Below, piece by piece: positions 1 through 6,699 of a stretch of DNA of 64,000 bases. Within the stretch, counting starts at the first letter, position 1. The number at the start of each line of letters is the position of its first letter. The stretch lies in contig JBILRW010000003.1 in the NCBI GenBank assembly GCA_044372405.1, forward strand, positions 1 to 64,000. The letters run 5' to 3'. Source of the DNA: CANGYM01 sp044372405. GTDB taxonomy: Bacteria > Pseudomonadota > Alphaproteobacteria > JAJTHO01 > CANGYM01. The notes below the pieces were generated by a model. It was given only the letters and a program-made list of their open reading frames with translations. It searched no databases and had not been told where the DNA came from. The translations under genes were made by a program, and so were the position numbers.

Positions 1-29
1 ATACTTTTCTCCTCTTCAAAACAGCACCC

Positions 30-58
30 AGTATAACAGATATTGGTGGGGCTTTCAT
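30..58 (-). promoter_or_regulatory. Promoter and ribosome binding site of a leftward gene just outside the window
   Basis: Read on the minus strand there is a -35-like ATGAAA (58-53), 17 bases, and a -10-like TATACT (35-30). Further on, GAGGAG (14-9) lies six bases before an AT at positions 2-1, which would complete an ATG if the base left of the window is C. This suggests a leftward gene starting at the window edge, divergent from brnT. The gene itself is not visible. Confidence 0.5.
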
Positions 59-163
59 TTCAAAAAGTGAAAAAATCACCCTACCCCACCCCTAACCAAG
101 GTGGGGGGATTTCGTTTTTTTGGGGGGCGCGCATCAAAAAGAGTCTTTTGTTAGCGCATTCTG

Positions 164-172
164 TGGTATCAT
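164..172 (+). promoter_or_regulatory. Extended -10 promoter of brnTA
   Basis: TGG followed by TATCAT (167-172) forms an extended -10 element seven bases before the brnT ATG at 179. No good -35 is seen. Transcription from it would start at or within a base or two of the ATG, so the mRNA may be leaderless; no Shine-Dalgarno is visible. A near-palindrome (caaaaagagtcttttg, 135-150) just upstream is a candidate BrnA operator. Confidence 0.4.
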
Positions 173-178
173 AGAGCC

Positions 179-454
179 ATGAAAGTGACCTTTGATCCCG
201 TCAAAAATCAGGCAAATTTTAAAAAGCATGGCCTTTTTTTGAATGCCGCTGAAGATTTTTGTTGGGGGTCTGCGTTTTACCAAGAGGATACGCGGAAGGA
301 TTATGGCGAAAAACGGTATTATGCCCTCGGTTTTCTTCATGGTCGTTTGCACGCCGCTATATTTACCCCAAGACCCGAGGGTATTCGGATGATTAGCCTG
401 AGAAAAGCCAATGAAAAGGAGGTTCAATGTTATGAAACCCACACCCGATCCTGA
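179..454 (+). CDS. brnT: BrnT-family toxin (DUF497)
   Basis: The 91-residue product matches the BrnT/DUF497 family: the N-terminal FDPVKNQANFKKHG segment and the later RRYYALG-like and IRMISLRKANEKE segments are the conserved blocks. BrnT proteins are RelE-fold ribonucleases that block translation and are neutralised by the antitoxin BrnA encoded immediately downstream, as here. Length is typical. The gene ends inside the start of the next gene, so the two are translationally coupled. Family membership is seen in the sequence; RNase activity is inferred from the family. Confidence 0.87.
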   Translation: MKVTFDPVKNQANFKKHGLFLNAAEDFCWGSAFYQEDTRKDYGEKRYYALGFLHGRLHAAIFTPRPEGIRMISLRKANEKEVQCYETHTRS

Positions 455-680
455 CGACATTCCTGATTTAACAGAAAACTTTTGGGCGGGCGCTAAGCCT
501 GCTGCTGAGATACTCCCGATTCTTTTTTCCGCGGACATTGCCGGGGAACTCTTGGCGCGGCGTCACGGACAGCGCACCATTGCCCTGGATGCTGATATTG
601 TGGCGGCTTTGGAAAAAACAGGGCCTGATTGGCAAAACCGCCTGAATGGGGCTTTGCGTCATGTTTTGGGGGTGGGCTGA
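432..680 (+). CDS. brnA: BrnA-family antitoxin
   Basis: This 82-residue protein partners brnT. I choose the ATG at 432 because aaaaggagg (414-422) sits at ideal distance; the ATG at 411 would lie upstream of that site. The coding region overlaps the brnT 3' end. The C-terminal half (IALDADIVAALEKTGPDWQNRLNGALR) resembles the ribbon-helix-helix part of BrnA/CopG-like antitoxins (hydrophobic strand, then LDADIVAALEKTGPDWQ and RLNGALR). It should bind and inactivate BrnT and repress the shared promoter. The stop lies directly beside a 24-base repeat shared with the end of rpiB. Confidence 0.82.
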   Translation: MKPTPDPDDIPDLTENFWAGAKPAAEILPILFSADIAGELLARRHGQRTIALDADIVAALEKTGPDWQNRLNGALRHVLGVG

Positions 681-681
681 C

Positions 682-705
682 CCCCTACCCCATCTTATCC
701 ACCCG
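682..705. repeat. Left copy of a 24-base direct repeat (rpiB 3' end)
   Basis: An exact 24-base copy of positions 1442-1465, beginning cccctaccccatcttatcc. The right copy covers the last codons and stop of rpiB; this one lies two bases after the brnA stop. The two copies bracket the higBA module, 760 bases apart. Confidence 0.9.
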
Positions 706-742
706 AACCGAATTTCCTCTTCCCCGTCCTTAAACCCTGTTT

Positions 743-1072
743 TCACACCCCGACAAAAACCTCCTGCACCGTGCCCACGTCCCGCCGTCTAATGGTTGTT
801 TTGATCGTTTCTCCGATGGTTTGCATGGCCACATCCAGTTCGTAGCGTTTTTGCAAATTCATCCAAAACGCCGCCGAGACCCCAAGCCACTGTTCCAAAC
901 GCAGGGCTGTATCCGCCGTCATGGCCCGTTGACCCGCGAGCAGTTGATAAATTCTGTTGGAGGGAATCTTGAGTTCCCGCGCCAAAGCCGCTGGAGATAG
1001 GGCAAGCTCGGTCAGTTCATCCGCCAGAACCTGACCGGGATGAAGGGGATAGATTGGGCGTTTTTCGGTCAT
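743..1072 (-). CDS. higA: HigA-family antitoxin, XRE helix-turn-helix
   Basis: The 109-residue product is a HigA/VapI-type antidote: it opens with a PLHPGQVLADEL segment typical of the family, followed by a helix-turn-helix around residues 26-60 (SPAALARELKIPSNRIYQLL) and the AFWMNLQKRYELD block that marks HigA. It neutralises HigB and binds the operator of its own operon. It follows higB by 17 bases on the same strand, in the toxin-first order characteristic of hig modules. The ATG at 1072 is preceded by a purine-rich aaggagcccc site. Confidence 0.9.
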   Translation of the reverse strand: MTEKRPIYPLHPGQVLADELTELALSPAALARELKIPSNRIYQLLAGQRAMTADTALRLEQWLGVSAAFWMNLQKRYELDVAMQTIGETIKTTIRRRDVGTVQEVFVGV

Positions 1073-1089
1073 GATAGGGGCTCCTTAAT

Positions 1090-1392
1090 TTAATGATAAT
1101 CAACAATTTCAATATGAAAAGGTTCAGTATGATCTTCGGGCCATTCAAAGCAAATCCGCCACTGTTCATTGATGCGAATGCTGTATTGCCCTTTTCGTTT
1201 CCCGTCCAAGGCCTGAAAACGATTGCTGGGCAACAATGTCAGGTCACGCAAAGAATCCGCCTCCTCTAAAATCACCAGACGTTTCCGTGCTTGTTCCTCA
1301 AACGATTGAAACGCTTTGATTCTTCCTCCCTCAGCAAACTGGGCTGTATTTTTATCCCGATAGCGAGAAAAGTCGGAAGAATGATGCGTCAT
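1090..1392 (-). CDS. higB: HigB-family toxin (RelE/ParE fold mRNA interferase)
   Basis: This 100-residue protein carries the HigB blocks NRFQALDGKRKGQYSIRIN and QWRICFEW, and ends EIVDYH, the usual HigB C-terminus. Members are ribosome-dependent mRNA endonucleases controlled by HigA. I start at the ATG at 1392; a TTG 18 bases upstream lies inside the promoter -10 region and is rejected. It is on the same strand as rpiB, 52 bases downstream of the rpiB stop, with its own promoter between them. Confidence 0.9.
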   Translation of the reverse strand: MTHHSSDFSRYRDKNTAQFAEGGRIKAFQSFEEQARKRLVILEEADSLRDLTLLPSNRFQALDGKRKGQYSIRINEQWRICFEWPEDHTEPFHIEIVDYH

Positions 1393-1400
1393 TATCAGCA

Positions 1401-1429
1401 ACCATACCAAAAACGACGCACAACGTCAA
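1401..1429 (-). promoter_or_regulatory. higBA promoter
   Basis: On the minus strand TTGACG (1429-1424), exactly 17 bases, and TATGGT (1406-1401) form a good sigma-70-type promoter. The expected start point lies 0-3 bases before the higB ATG (1392), implying a leaderless or nearly leaderless transcript. The -35 box lies inside an inverted repeat, consistent with autorepression by HigA. Confidence 0.7.
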
Positions 1430-1435
1430 GCGTCG
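1414..1435. promoter_or_regulatory. Inverted repeat over the higBA -35 box, candidate HigA operator
   Basis: Arms CGACGC (1414-1419) and GCGTCG (1430-1435) are perfect inverted repeats with a 10-base spacer that contains the -35 hexamer. Position and symmetry fit a dimeric HTH antitoxin operator; binding is inferred. Confidence 0.6.
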
Positions 1436-1441
1436 AATTTG

Positions 1442-1465
1442 CCCCTACCCCATCTTATCCACCCG
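1442..1465. repeat. Right copy of the 24-base direct repeat, inside the rpiB 3' end
   Basis: Identical to 682-705. It covers the last six sense codons of rpiB, the TAG stop and three bases beyond. Duplication of a gene's 3' end on the far side of an inserted module is the geometry left by site-specific integration or by a duplication event. Confidence 0.9.
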
Positions 1466-1876
1466 GGTGGCATGCCGGCCCCCCTCAAAGTCGGTTTGCA
1501 GGAACGTCAGGGTAATATCCATGGCCACGGCCATGCCCACAAAGCCCGCCCCCAACACCAACACATTGGCATCGTTATGCAGCCGGGCCAGCCGGGCCGA
1601 CAGATGATCATGACACAGCGCGGCCCGCAGGTGGCGGTAACGGTTGGCGGCAATGGAAATCCCGATCCCGCTGCCGCAAATCAGAATGCCCCGATCTTGG
1701 GGTTTGTTCAGCAGCGCCTCCGCCATGGCGGCGGCAATGTCGGGGTAATCCACGGCGGTTTCGGTGTGGGTGCCAAGATCCGCAAGGCTGTAGCCTTGGT
1801 GGGTGAGTTCCTCCCGCAAATAGGCCTTTAGCGTTAATCCGCGATGGTCAGAGGCAATCAAAACATGGGACGTCAT
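1445..1876 (-). CDS. rpiB: Ribose 5-phosphate isomerase B
   Basis: This 143-residue protein interconverts ribose 5-phosphate and ribulose 5-phosphate in the pentose phosphate pathway. It has the RpiB/LacAB N-terminus IASDHRGLTLKAYL and the active-site segment CGSGIGISIAANR with the catalytic cysteine, followed by NDANVLVLGAGFVG. I start at the ATG at 1876, giving the family's usual length; an upstream in-frame extension runs into purS. It lies four bases after purS, so purC-purS-rpiB look like one operon feeding ribose phosphate and purine synthesis. Confidence 0.95.
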   Translation of the reverse strand: MTSHVLIASDHRGLTLKAYLREELTHQGYSLADLGTHTETAVDYPDIAAAMAEALLNKPQDRGILICGSGIGISIAANRYRHLRAALCHDHLSARLARLHNDANVLVLGAGFVGMAVAMDITLTFLQTDFEGGRHATRVDKMG

Positions 1877-1880
1877 GGCG

Positions 1881-2132
1881 TTAACCCTGTTTTTGTGCAA
1901 CAGAGACCTCAAACCGCTGCATCACCGGATTGGCCAGCAGGTCGCGTCCCAGACGCTCTGCCACCGTCAGGGCCTCTTCTTTGTTGCTGGTTAAGACATC
2001 AAAGACAAACTGGCGTTTCTGAACAAGATTTTGCACCTGGGTTTCCCCCAGGGTGTGAATGGCTTGCAGGACGGTTTGGCTTTCCGGGTCCAGAATGCCC
2101 GGTTTCAGGGATACGGTCACAGTGACTTGCAC
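1881..2132 (-). CDS. purS: Phosphoribosylformylglycinamidine synthase subunit PurS
   Basis: PurS is the small structural subunit that assembles with PurQ and PurL to convert FGAR to FGAM. The 83-residue product shows the family pattern: a beta strand VQVTVTVSLKPGILDPESQ, then VLQAIHTLG and a C-terminal ANPVMQRFEV. The start is a GTG at 2132 because AAAGGA lies eight bases upstream. It follows purC by 30 bases. In many alphaproteobacteria purQ and purL follow purS; here rpiB does instead, so those partners must be elsewhere. Confidence 0.92.
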   Translation of the reverse strand: MQVTVTVSLKPGILDPESQTVLQAIHTLGETQVQNLVQKRQFVFDVLTSNKEEALTVAERLGRDLLANPVMQRFEVSVAQKQG

Positions 2133-2162
2133 GGTTAGGATTCCTTTGTACAAAAATCTTGG

Positions 2163-2990
2163 TTAGGGGTTTTGGGGGGCGTCTTGTTCGTCTTCGCCGT
2201 CGTCTTCAGGGGGTATGGGAGTATCCATACGCCCTAAGACCACACCATCGGGCAGAACGCCCAGGCGGCGGGCGACTTCTTGATAGGATTCCTTCACCTG
2301 GCCCATATCCCGGCGGAAACGGTCTTTGTCCAGGACTTCGTTGGTAATGGCATCCCACAGGCGGCAACTATCCGGGCTGATTTCATCGGCCAAGATAATT
2401 TGTACATCGTCCTCGTCGGGTCCGTGAAGGCGGCCAAATTCAACCTTAAAATCCACCAGTTTCAGGGAAACGCCGGCCATCAGTCCCGATAGAAAATCGT
2501 TAATCCGCAGGGCCATGTTAATCATGGCGTTCAGCTCAAACGTATTGGCCCATTCAAAAATCAGGATATGTTCATCACTGACCAGGGGATCATCCAGATC
2601 GTCATTCTTATAATAGTACTCGATTAAGGGGCGCGGCAGGGGTTTGCCCTCCTCCAGGCCCAGTCGTTTGCACAAACTGCCGGCGGCGATATTGCGGACA
2701 ACGACCTCCAGCGGGATCATTTGGGTTTCGTGGATTAACTGCTCCCGCATGTTCATGCGCTTGATAAAGTGGGTTGGGATACCAATATCCCCCAGTTTCT
2801 GCATGATGTGGCTGGAAATGAAATTATTGATGACGCCCTTGCCCTCAATCACATCGAATTTTTTGCGGTTAAAGGCGGTGGTGTCGTCCTTAAAATACTG
2901 CACCAGCGTCCCCGGGGCCTGGCCACGGTATAGAATTTTGGCCTTGCCTTCGTAAACTTTTTGTCTGCGTGTCATGGGATATACTGCCAA
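2163..2990 (-). CDS. purC: Phosphoribosylaminoimidazole-succinocarboxamide synthase (SAICAR synthetase)
   Basis: PurC ligates aspartate to CAIR with ATP in purine synthesis. The 275-residue protein has the family N-terminus KVYEGKAKILYRG, the NMREQLIHETQMIPLEVVVRN block and DEISPDSCRLWD. The TTG at 2990 is supported by AAAGGAAA seven bases upstream; the in-frame ATG at 2975 gives the more usual protein start but has no ribosome binding site, so the choice is open. The C-terminus carries an acidic tail (EDDGEDEQD). It heads the purC-purS-rpiB operon and is divergent from trpB. Confidence 0.95.
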   Translation of the reverse strand: MAVYPMTRRQKVYEGKAKILYRGQAPGTLVQYFKDDTTAFNRKKFDVIEGKGVINNFISSHIMQKLGDIGIPTHFIKRMNMREQLIHETQMIPLEVVVRNIAAGSLCKRLGLEEGKPLPRPLIEYYYKNDDLDDPLVSDEHILIFEWANTFELNAMINMALRINDFLSGLMAGVSLKLVDFKVEFGRLHGPDEDDVQIILADEISPDSCRLWDAITNEVLDKDRFRRDMGQVKESYQEVARRLGVLPDGVVLGRMDTPIPPEDDGEDEQDAPQNP

Positions 2991-3079
2991 AGAGGTTTCC
3001 TTTAAAGAAACATGAATAAAAACACTCTTTATCTTTATACGCTTTTTTTTGGGGCCTGGCTAACGTTTTGTCAGGGCCT

Positions 3080-3108
3080 TTGACATTTAAAGTCCCAATC
3101 CCTATAGT
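3080..3108 (+). promoter_or_regulatory. Sigma-70-type promoter of trpB-trpA-accD-plsY-dprA
   Basis: TTGACA (3080-3085), 17 bases, TATAGT (3103-3108): a perfect -35 and a five-of-six -10 at optimal spacing. It would give a leader of about 30 bases before trpB, too short for a trp leader-peptide attenuator, and none is visible. Confidence 0.8.
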
Positions 3109-3143
3109 GCCGTTGTTGCAATAATTTTGGTGTTTGTTAGAGA

Positions 3144-4322
3144 ATGATTCAGCGCACGTTTGGCCAATATGGCGGCCAGTTTATTTCCGAGCTTTTGATG
3201 CCCCTGATTCAAGAGGTCGATGCTGCCTATGAAGCCGCCAAAAACGATGATGTGTTTTGGGCCGAATTAAACCTGTTATTTCGGGATTATGTGGGAAGGC
3301 CCAGCCCCCTGTGGTATGCTAAGCGCATCAGCGATGATTTGGGCGGCGCCCAGGTGTATTTCAAACGGGATGAGCTGAACCATACCGGCGCCCATAAAAT
3401 TAACAATTGCCTGGGGCAAATTTTATTGGCCAAGCGCATGGGAAAACGCCGCATCATCGCCGAAACCGGCGCGGGGCAGCATGGCGTGGCCACCGCCACG
3501 GTGTGCGCGTTGTTTGATATTCCCTGCACGATTTATATGGGGGCCAAGGATGTGGCCCGCCAACGGCCCAACATTTTTCGCATGACGCTGCTGGGGGCAG
3601 AGATCAAGCCGGTGGAAACGGGAAACAAAACCCTGAAAGACGCCATGAACGAAGCCATGCGGGACTGGGCCGAACATGCGCGGGATACGTATTATCTGAT
3701 TGGAACGGCGGCGGGACCCCACCCTTATCCCACCATGGTGCGGGATTTTCAGTCCATTATCGGGCGTGAATTGCGCGTGCAATCCATCGAGCACCTGGGC
3801 CGTTTACCGGATCATCTGGTGGCATGTCTCGGCGGCGGATCCAATGCGTTGGGGCTGTTTCATCCCTTTCTGGACGATCCCGTGGCCATGTATGGGGTGG
3901 AGGCCGGTGGTTTGGGTATTGATACCGGCCAGCATGCGGCGTCTCTGACCATGGGAATCCCGGGGATTTTGCATGGGAATATGACTTATTTGCTGCAGGA
4001 CGATCAGGGGCAGATTAAAAACGCCCATTCCATCGCTGCGGGTTTGGATTATCCGGGTATTGGTCCAGAGCATGCGCATCTTAAAGATACCGGACGTGTT
4101 CATTATGCCACGGCCACGGATGCTGAAGCTCTGTCGGCCTTTCAATACTGCGCAAAGATGGAGGGTATTTTGCCCGCGCTGGAGCCCGCCCACGCCCTGG
4201 CGTTTGTCCGGACCTTGGCCCCCACCCTGCCCAAGGACGATATTTTGGTTATGAACCTGTGCGGCCGTGGGGATAAAGATCTCTTCACCATCGCCGACGC
4301 TTTGGGAATGACGCTGTCATGA
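3144..4322 (+). CDS. trpB: Tryptophan synthase beta chain
   Basis: TrpB condenses indole and serine to tryptophan using pyridoxal phosphate, in an alpha2beta2 complex with TrpA. The 392-residue protein contains the PLP-lysine motif HTGAHKINN (Lys85), the AETGAGQHG loop, and the phosphate-binding GGGSNALG near residue 230. Length is normal. Its stop overlaps the trpA start as ATGA (4319-4322). trpF, which usually precedes trpB in alphaproteobacteria, is absent here. Confidence 0.98.
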   Translation: MIQRTFGQYGGQFISELLMPLIQEVDAAYEAAKNDDVFWAELNLLFRDYVGRPSPLWYAKRISDDLGGAQVYFKRDELNHTGAHKINNCLGQILLAKRMGKRRIIAETGAGQHGVATATVCALFDIPCTIYMGAKDVARQRPNIFRMTLLGAEIKPVETGNKTLKDAMNEAMRDWAEHARDTYYLIGTAAGPHPYPTMVRDFQSIIGRELRVQSIEHLGRLPDHLVACLGGGSNALGLFHPFLDDPVAMYGVEAGGLGIDTGQHAASLTMGIPGILHGNMTYLLQDDQGQIKNAHSIAAGLDYPGIGPEHAHLKDTGRVHYATATDAEALSAFQYCAKMEGILPALEPAHALAFVRTLAPTLPKDDILVMNLCGRGDKDLFTIADALGMTLS

Positions 4323-5128
4323 AACGGATTCCCCAAACCTTTGCCAGGCTAAAGCAAGAGGGCCGCGCCGCCTTTATCCCATACCTGATGGCCGGCGATC
4401 CTGACCTGGAAACAACCGAACGTCTGTTATCGGCCCTGGCCAGCCTGGGATGTGATGCCATTGAGCTGGGGCTGCCGTTTTCGGATCCCGTTGCCGATGG
4501 GCCCGTGATTCAGGCGGCAGGGCTGAGATCCCTGAAAAATCCCCCCCGTTTTACCGACATTTTTGCCATGATTCGCCGGTTTCGCCAGCATCATCCCCAT
4601 GTCCCGCTGATCTTTATGGGGTATGCCAATCCTGTTCATCGTTACGGTGTCGAAATGTTTTGTCACGAGGCTAACCACGCCGGCGCCGATGCCCTGTTGT
4701 TGGTGGATGTGCCGCTGGAGGAAAAAGGGGCCTTTACCCATCCCGCCCTGCCGCTGGTGCCGCTGATCACACCCTTGACCCCTAAAGACCGACAGGCTGG
4801 GATTTTGGCCTCTTGCGACCCCAACAGTTTGGTTTATCTGGTGGGGCGTGTGGGGATTACGGGGAAAAGCACATCGTTAAGTCAAGTGTTAAAAGATTTT
4901 TACGAAACCATTAAAAAGCAATCGTCTAATCCTATTATCTTAGGGTTTGGCATTAAAACCCCCCACGATGTGGCCCAGTTTGGGTCCTTTGTGGATGGTG
5001 TGGTTATGGGTTCTGCCTTGGTGGATTTGTGGGCTCGGACGCAGCCTCTTTTTATGGGGGATGATCTCCACCCCGGTGTTAAATCCTTTGTTGTAGATTG
5101 CTGTCAGTCCACACGAATTTATAGTTAA
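4319..5128 (+). CDS. trpA: Tryptophan synthase alpha chain
   Basis: TrpA splits indole-3-glycerol phosphate and channels indole to TrpB. The 269-residue TIM-barrel protein keeps both catalytic acids at their canonical numbers: Glu49 (CDAIELG) and Asp60 (SDPVADGP). The phosphate-binding LGFGIKTPHDV segment is near residue 205. It overlaps trpB by four bases and is followed 13 bases later by accD, the common alphaproteobacterial trpBA-accD linkage. Confidence 0.97.
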   Translation: MKRIPQTFARLKQEGRAAFIPYLMAGDPDLETTERLLSALASLGCDAIELGLPFSDPVADGPVIQAAGLRSLKNPPRFTDIFAMIRRFRQHHPHVPLIFMGYANPVHRYGVEMFCHEANHAGADALLLVDVPLEEKGAFTHPALPLVPLITPLTPKDRQAGILASCDPNSLVYLVGRVGITGKSTSLSQVLKDFYETIKKQSSNPIILGFGIKTPHDVAQFGSFVDGVVMGSALVDLWARTQPLFMGDDLHPGVKSFVVDCCQSTRIYS

Positions 5129-5141
5129 AAAGGACAAAATA

Positions 5142-6080
5142 ATGAGCTGGTTAACGCGATTTGTTCGACCAAAAATTCAGGCTATTGTCCAACCGAAAAA
5201 GGACCTGCCTGATAATCTGTGGCATCAATGCCGGGCCTGTGAAAAATTGGTATACGTTAAGGAATGGGCCGTTAATCACAACGTCTGTCATTATTGTGGC
5301 CACCATGGACGTATGACGCCAGAGATGCGGTTTTCCATGCTGTTTGGACAAAGGTATGAGATCCTAAAAATTAAAAAAGTCCCCCACGATCCTCTGAAAT
5401 TCAAGGACACCAAACGCTACACGGAACGTCTGAAGGACGCCCAGGCGCAGCAGGCCTCTTCCGATGCGGTTCAGGTCGCCATTGGGACTGTAGAGGGTCA
5501 AGATCTGGTGGTGGCGGCCTTTAATTTCTTTTTCATGGGCGGGTCCATGGGCATTGCGGCGGGGGAGGCCCTGGTTCAGGCGGCGGAATATGCCACGGCC
5601 CATAAAAAACCTCTGCTGGTGATCCCCTCATCCGGTGGAGCGCGCATGCAAGAGGGGATGTTTTCCCTGATGCAAATGGCCCGCACCACGGCCGCGATTC
5701 AGCGCCTGAAGGATGCCGGTTTGCCCTACTTGGTCCTGCTGACAGATCCAACAACGGGGGGGGTGACGGCCTCCTTTGCCATGATTGGCGATATTACCCT
5801 GGCAGAACCCAAGGCCATCATTGGCTTTGCCGGACAGCGGGTGATTAAGGAAACCATCCGCGAACAACTGCCCGAAGAATTCCAAACGGCAGAATACCTT
5901 CTGGATCACGGCATGGTGGACCGCATTGTGCCCCGCCATCGGTTAAAGGCTGAGCTGAGCAATGTACTTGACCTCTTGATGAATAAAAAAAAGGGGCAGG
6001 ATCAACGGACCCTTTCTGTGGTCTCTGCTAAGCCTGAAAAAGTGCTCAAATCTCAAAAAGCTCTGGCTTTGCCGTTATAA
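5142..6080 (+). CDS. accD: Acetyl-CoA carboxylase carboxyltransferase subunit beta
   Basis: AccD with AccA transfers the carboxyl group from biotin to acetyl-CoA, giving malonyl-CoA. The 312-residue protein has the N-terminal zinc ribbon (Cys30, Cys33, Cys49, Cys52) and the crotonase-like core with SSGGARMQEG and DPTTGGVTASFA. An aaaaggac ribosome binding site precedes the ATG. Its partner accA is in this window at 11.7-12.6 kb on the other strand. It is cotranscribed with trpBA and plsY. Confidence 0.97.
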   Translation: MSWLTRFVRPKIQAIVQPKKDLPDNLWHQCRACEKLVYVKEWAVNHNVCHYCGHHGRMTPEMRFSMLFGQRYEILKIKKVPHDPLKFKDTKRYTERLKDAQAQQASSDAVQVAIGTVEGQDLVVAAFNFFFMGGSMGIAAGEALVQAAEYATAHKKPLLVIPSSGGARMQEGMFSLMQMARTTAAIQRLKDAGLPYLVLLTDPTTGGVTASFAMIGDITLAEPKAIIGFAGQRVIKETIREQLPEEFQTAEYLLDHGMVDRIVPRHRLKAELSNVLDLLMNKKKGQDQRTLSVVSAKPEKVLKSQKALALPL

Positions 6081-6084
6081 GATC

Positions 6085-6699
6085 ATGATTTTTATTGGTT
6101 TTATCCTTTTTTTTTACCTGATCGGATCCATACCCTTTGGTTTGATTTTAACGCGTCTGGCGGGTTTGGGGGATTTGCGATCCATAGGGTCCGGCAACAT
6201 CGGGGCCACCAATGTGCTCCGCACGGGGAATAAGGGATTGGCGGCCCTAACTCTTATTTTCGATACGGCAAAGGCCTGGGTGCCCTTAGCCTACCTTAGT
6301 GATTTTCAGGATCCCTTTTTTCCTTTGTCCCTCTGGTTGGGTTTTTTTTTGGTCCTAGGACACTGTTTCCCACTTTTTCTCAGATTTCGCGGGGGTAAGG
6401 GCGTGGCCACAACCTTGGGGGTATACGGGGGTATTGATCCTGTGTTGGGGCTTTGTTTTGCGGTTTTGTGGCTGGGGATGGCCCTGGCGTTTCGTTATTC
6501 TTCCCTGGCGGCCCTAGTGACGGTGGTTTGTATGCCGCTGGCGTTTATGCTTTATGGCACATTTTCTTATCTATACGTTCCTCACGTTCTTCCCCTCATC
6601 GCCACTTCTTTGCTAGTCATTTGGCGTCATAAAGATAACATTCGCCGTTTGAGACAAGGACAAGAATCCCGTATCACGCTAAAGGCTCCCTCGCTATGA
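6085..6699 (+). CDS. plsY: Acyl-phosphate:glycerol-3-phosphate acyltransferase PlsY
   Basis: PlsY is the integral membrane enzyme that acylates glycerol-3-phosphate with acyl-phosphate, the first step of phospholipid synthesis. The 204-residue protein has about five hydrophobic segments and the three conserved PlsY blocks: GSIPFG, SGNIGATNVLRTG and RFRGGKGVATTLG. It starts four bases after accD and overlaps dprA by ATGA. Confidence 0.96.
   Translation: MIFIGFILFFYLIGSIPFGLILTRLAGLGDLRSIGSGNIGATNVLRTGNKGLAALTLIFDTAKAWVPLAYLSDFQDPFFPLSLWLGFFLVLGHCFPLFLRFRGGKGVATTLGVYGGIDPVLGLCFAVLWLGMALAFRYSSLAALVTVVCMPLAFMLYGTFSYLYVPHVLPLIATSLLVIWRHKDNIRRLRQGQESRITLKAPSL

Noticed and set aside
84..120. Terminator-like stem CCCCACC/GGTGGGG followed by a run of T
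   Set aside because: The T run starts eight bases after the stem, and the region lies between two divergent genes, where no terminator is expected.
743..1392. An integrative element with integrase between the 24-base repeats
   Set aside because: No integrase or recombinase frame is present; only the toxin-antitoxin genes are.
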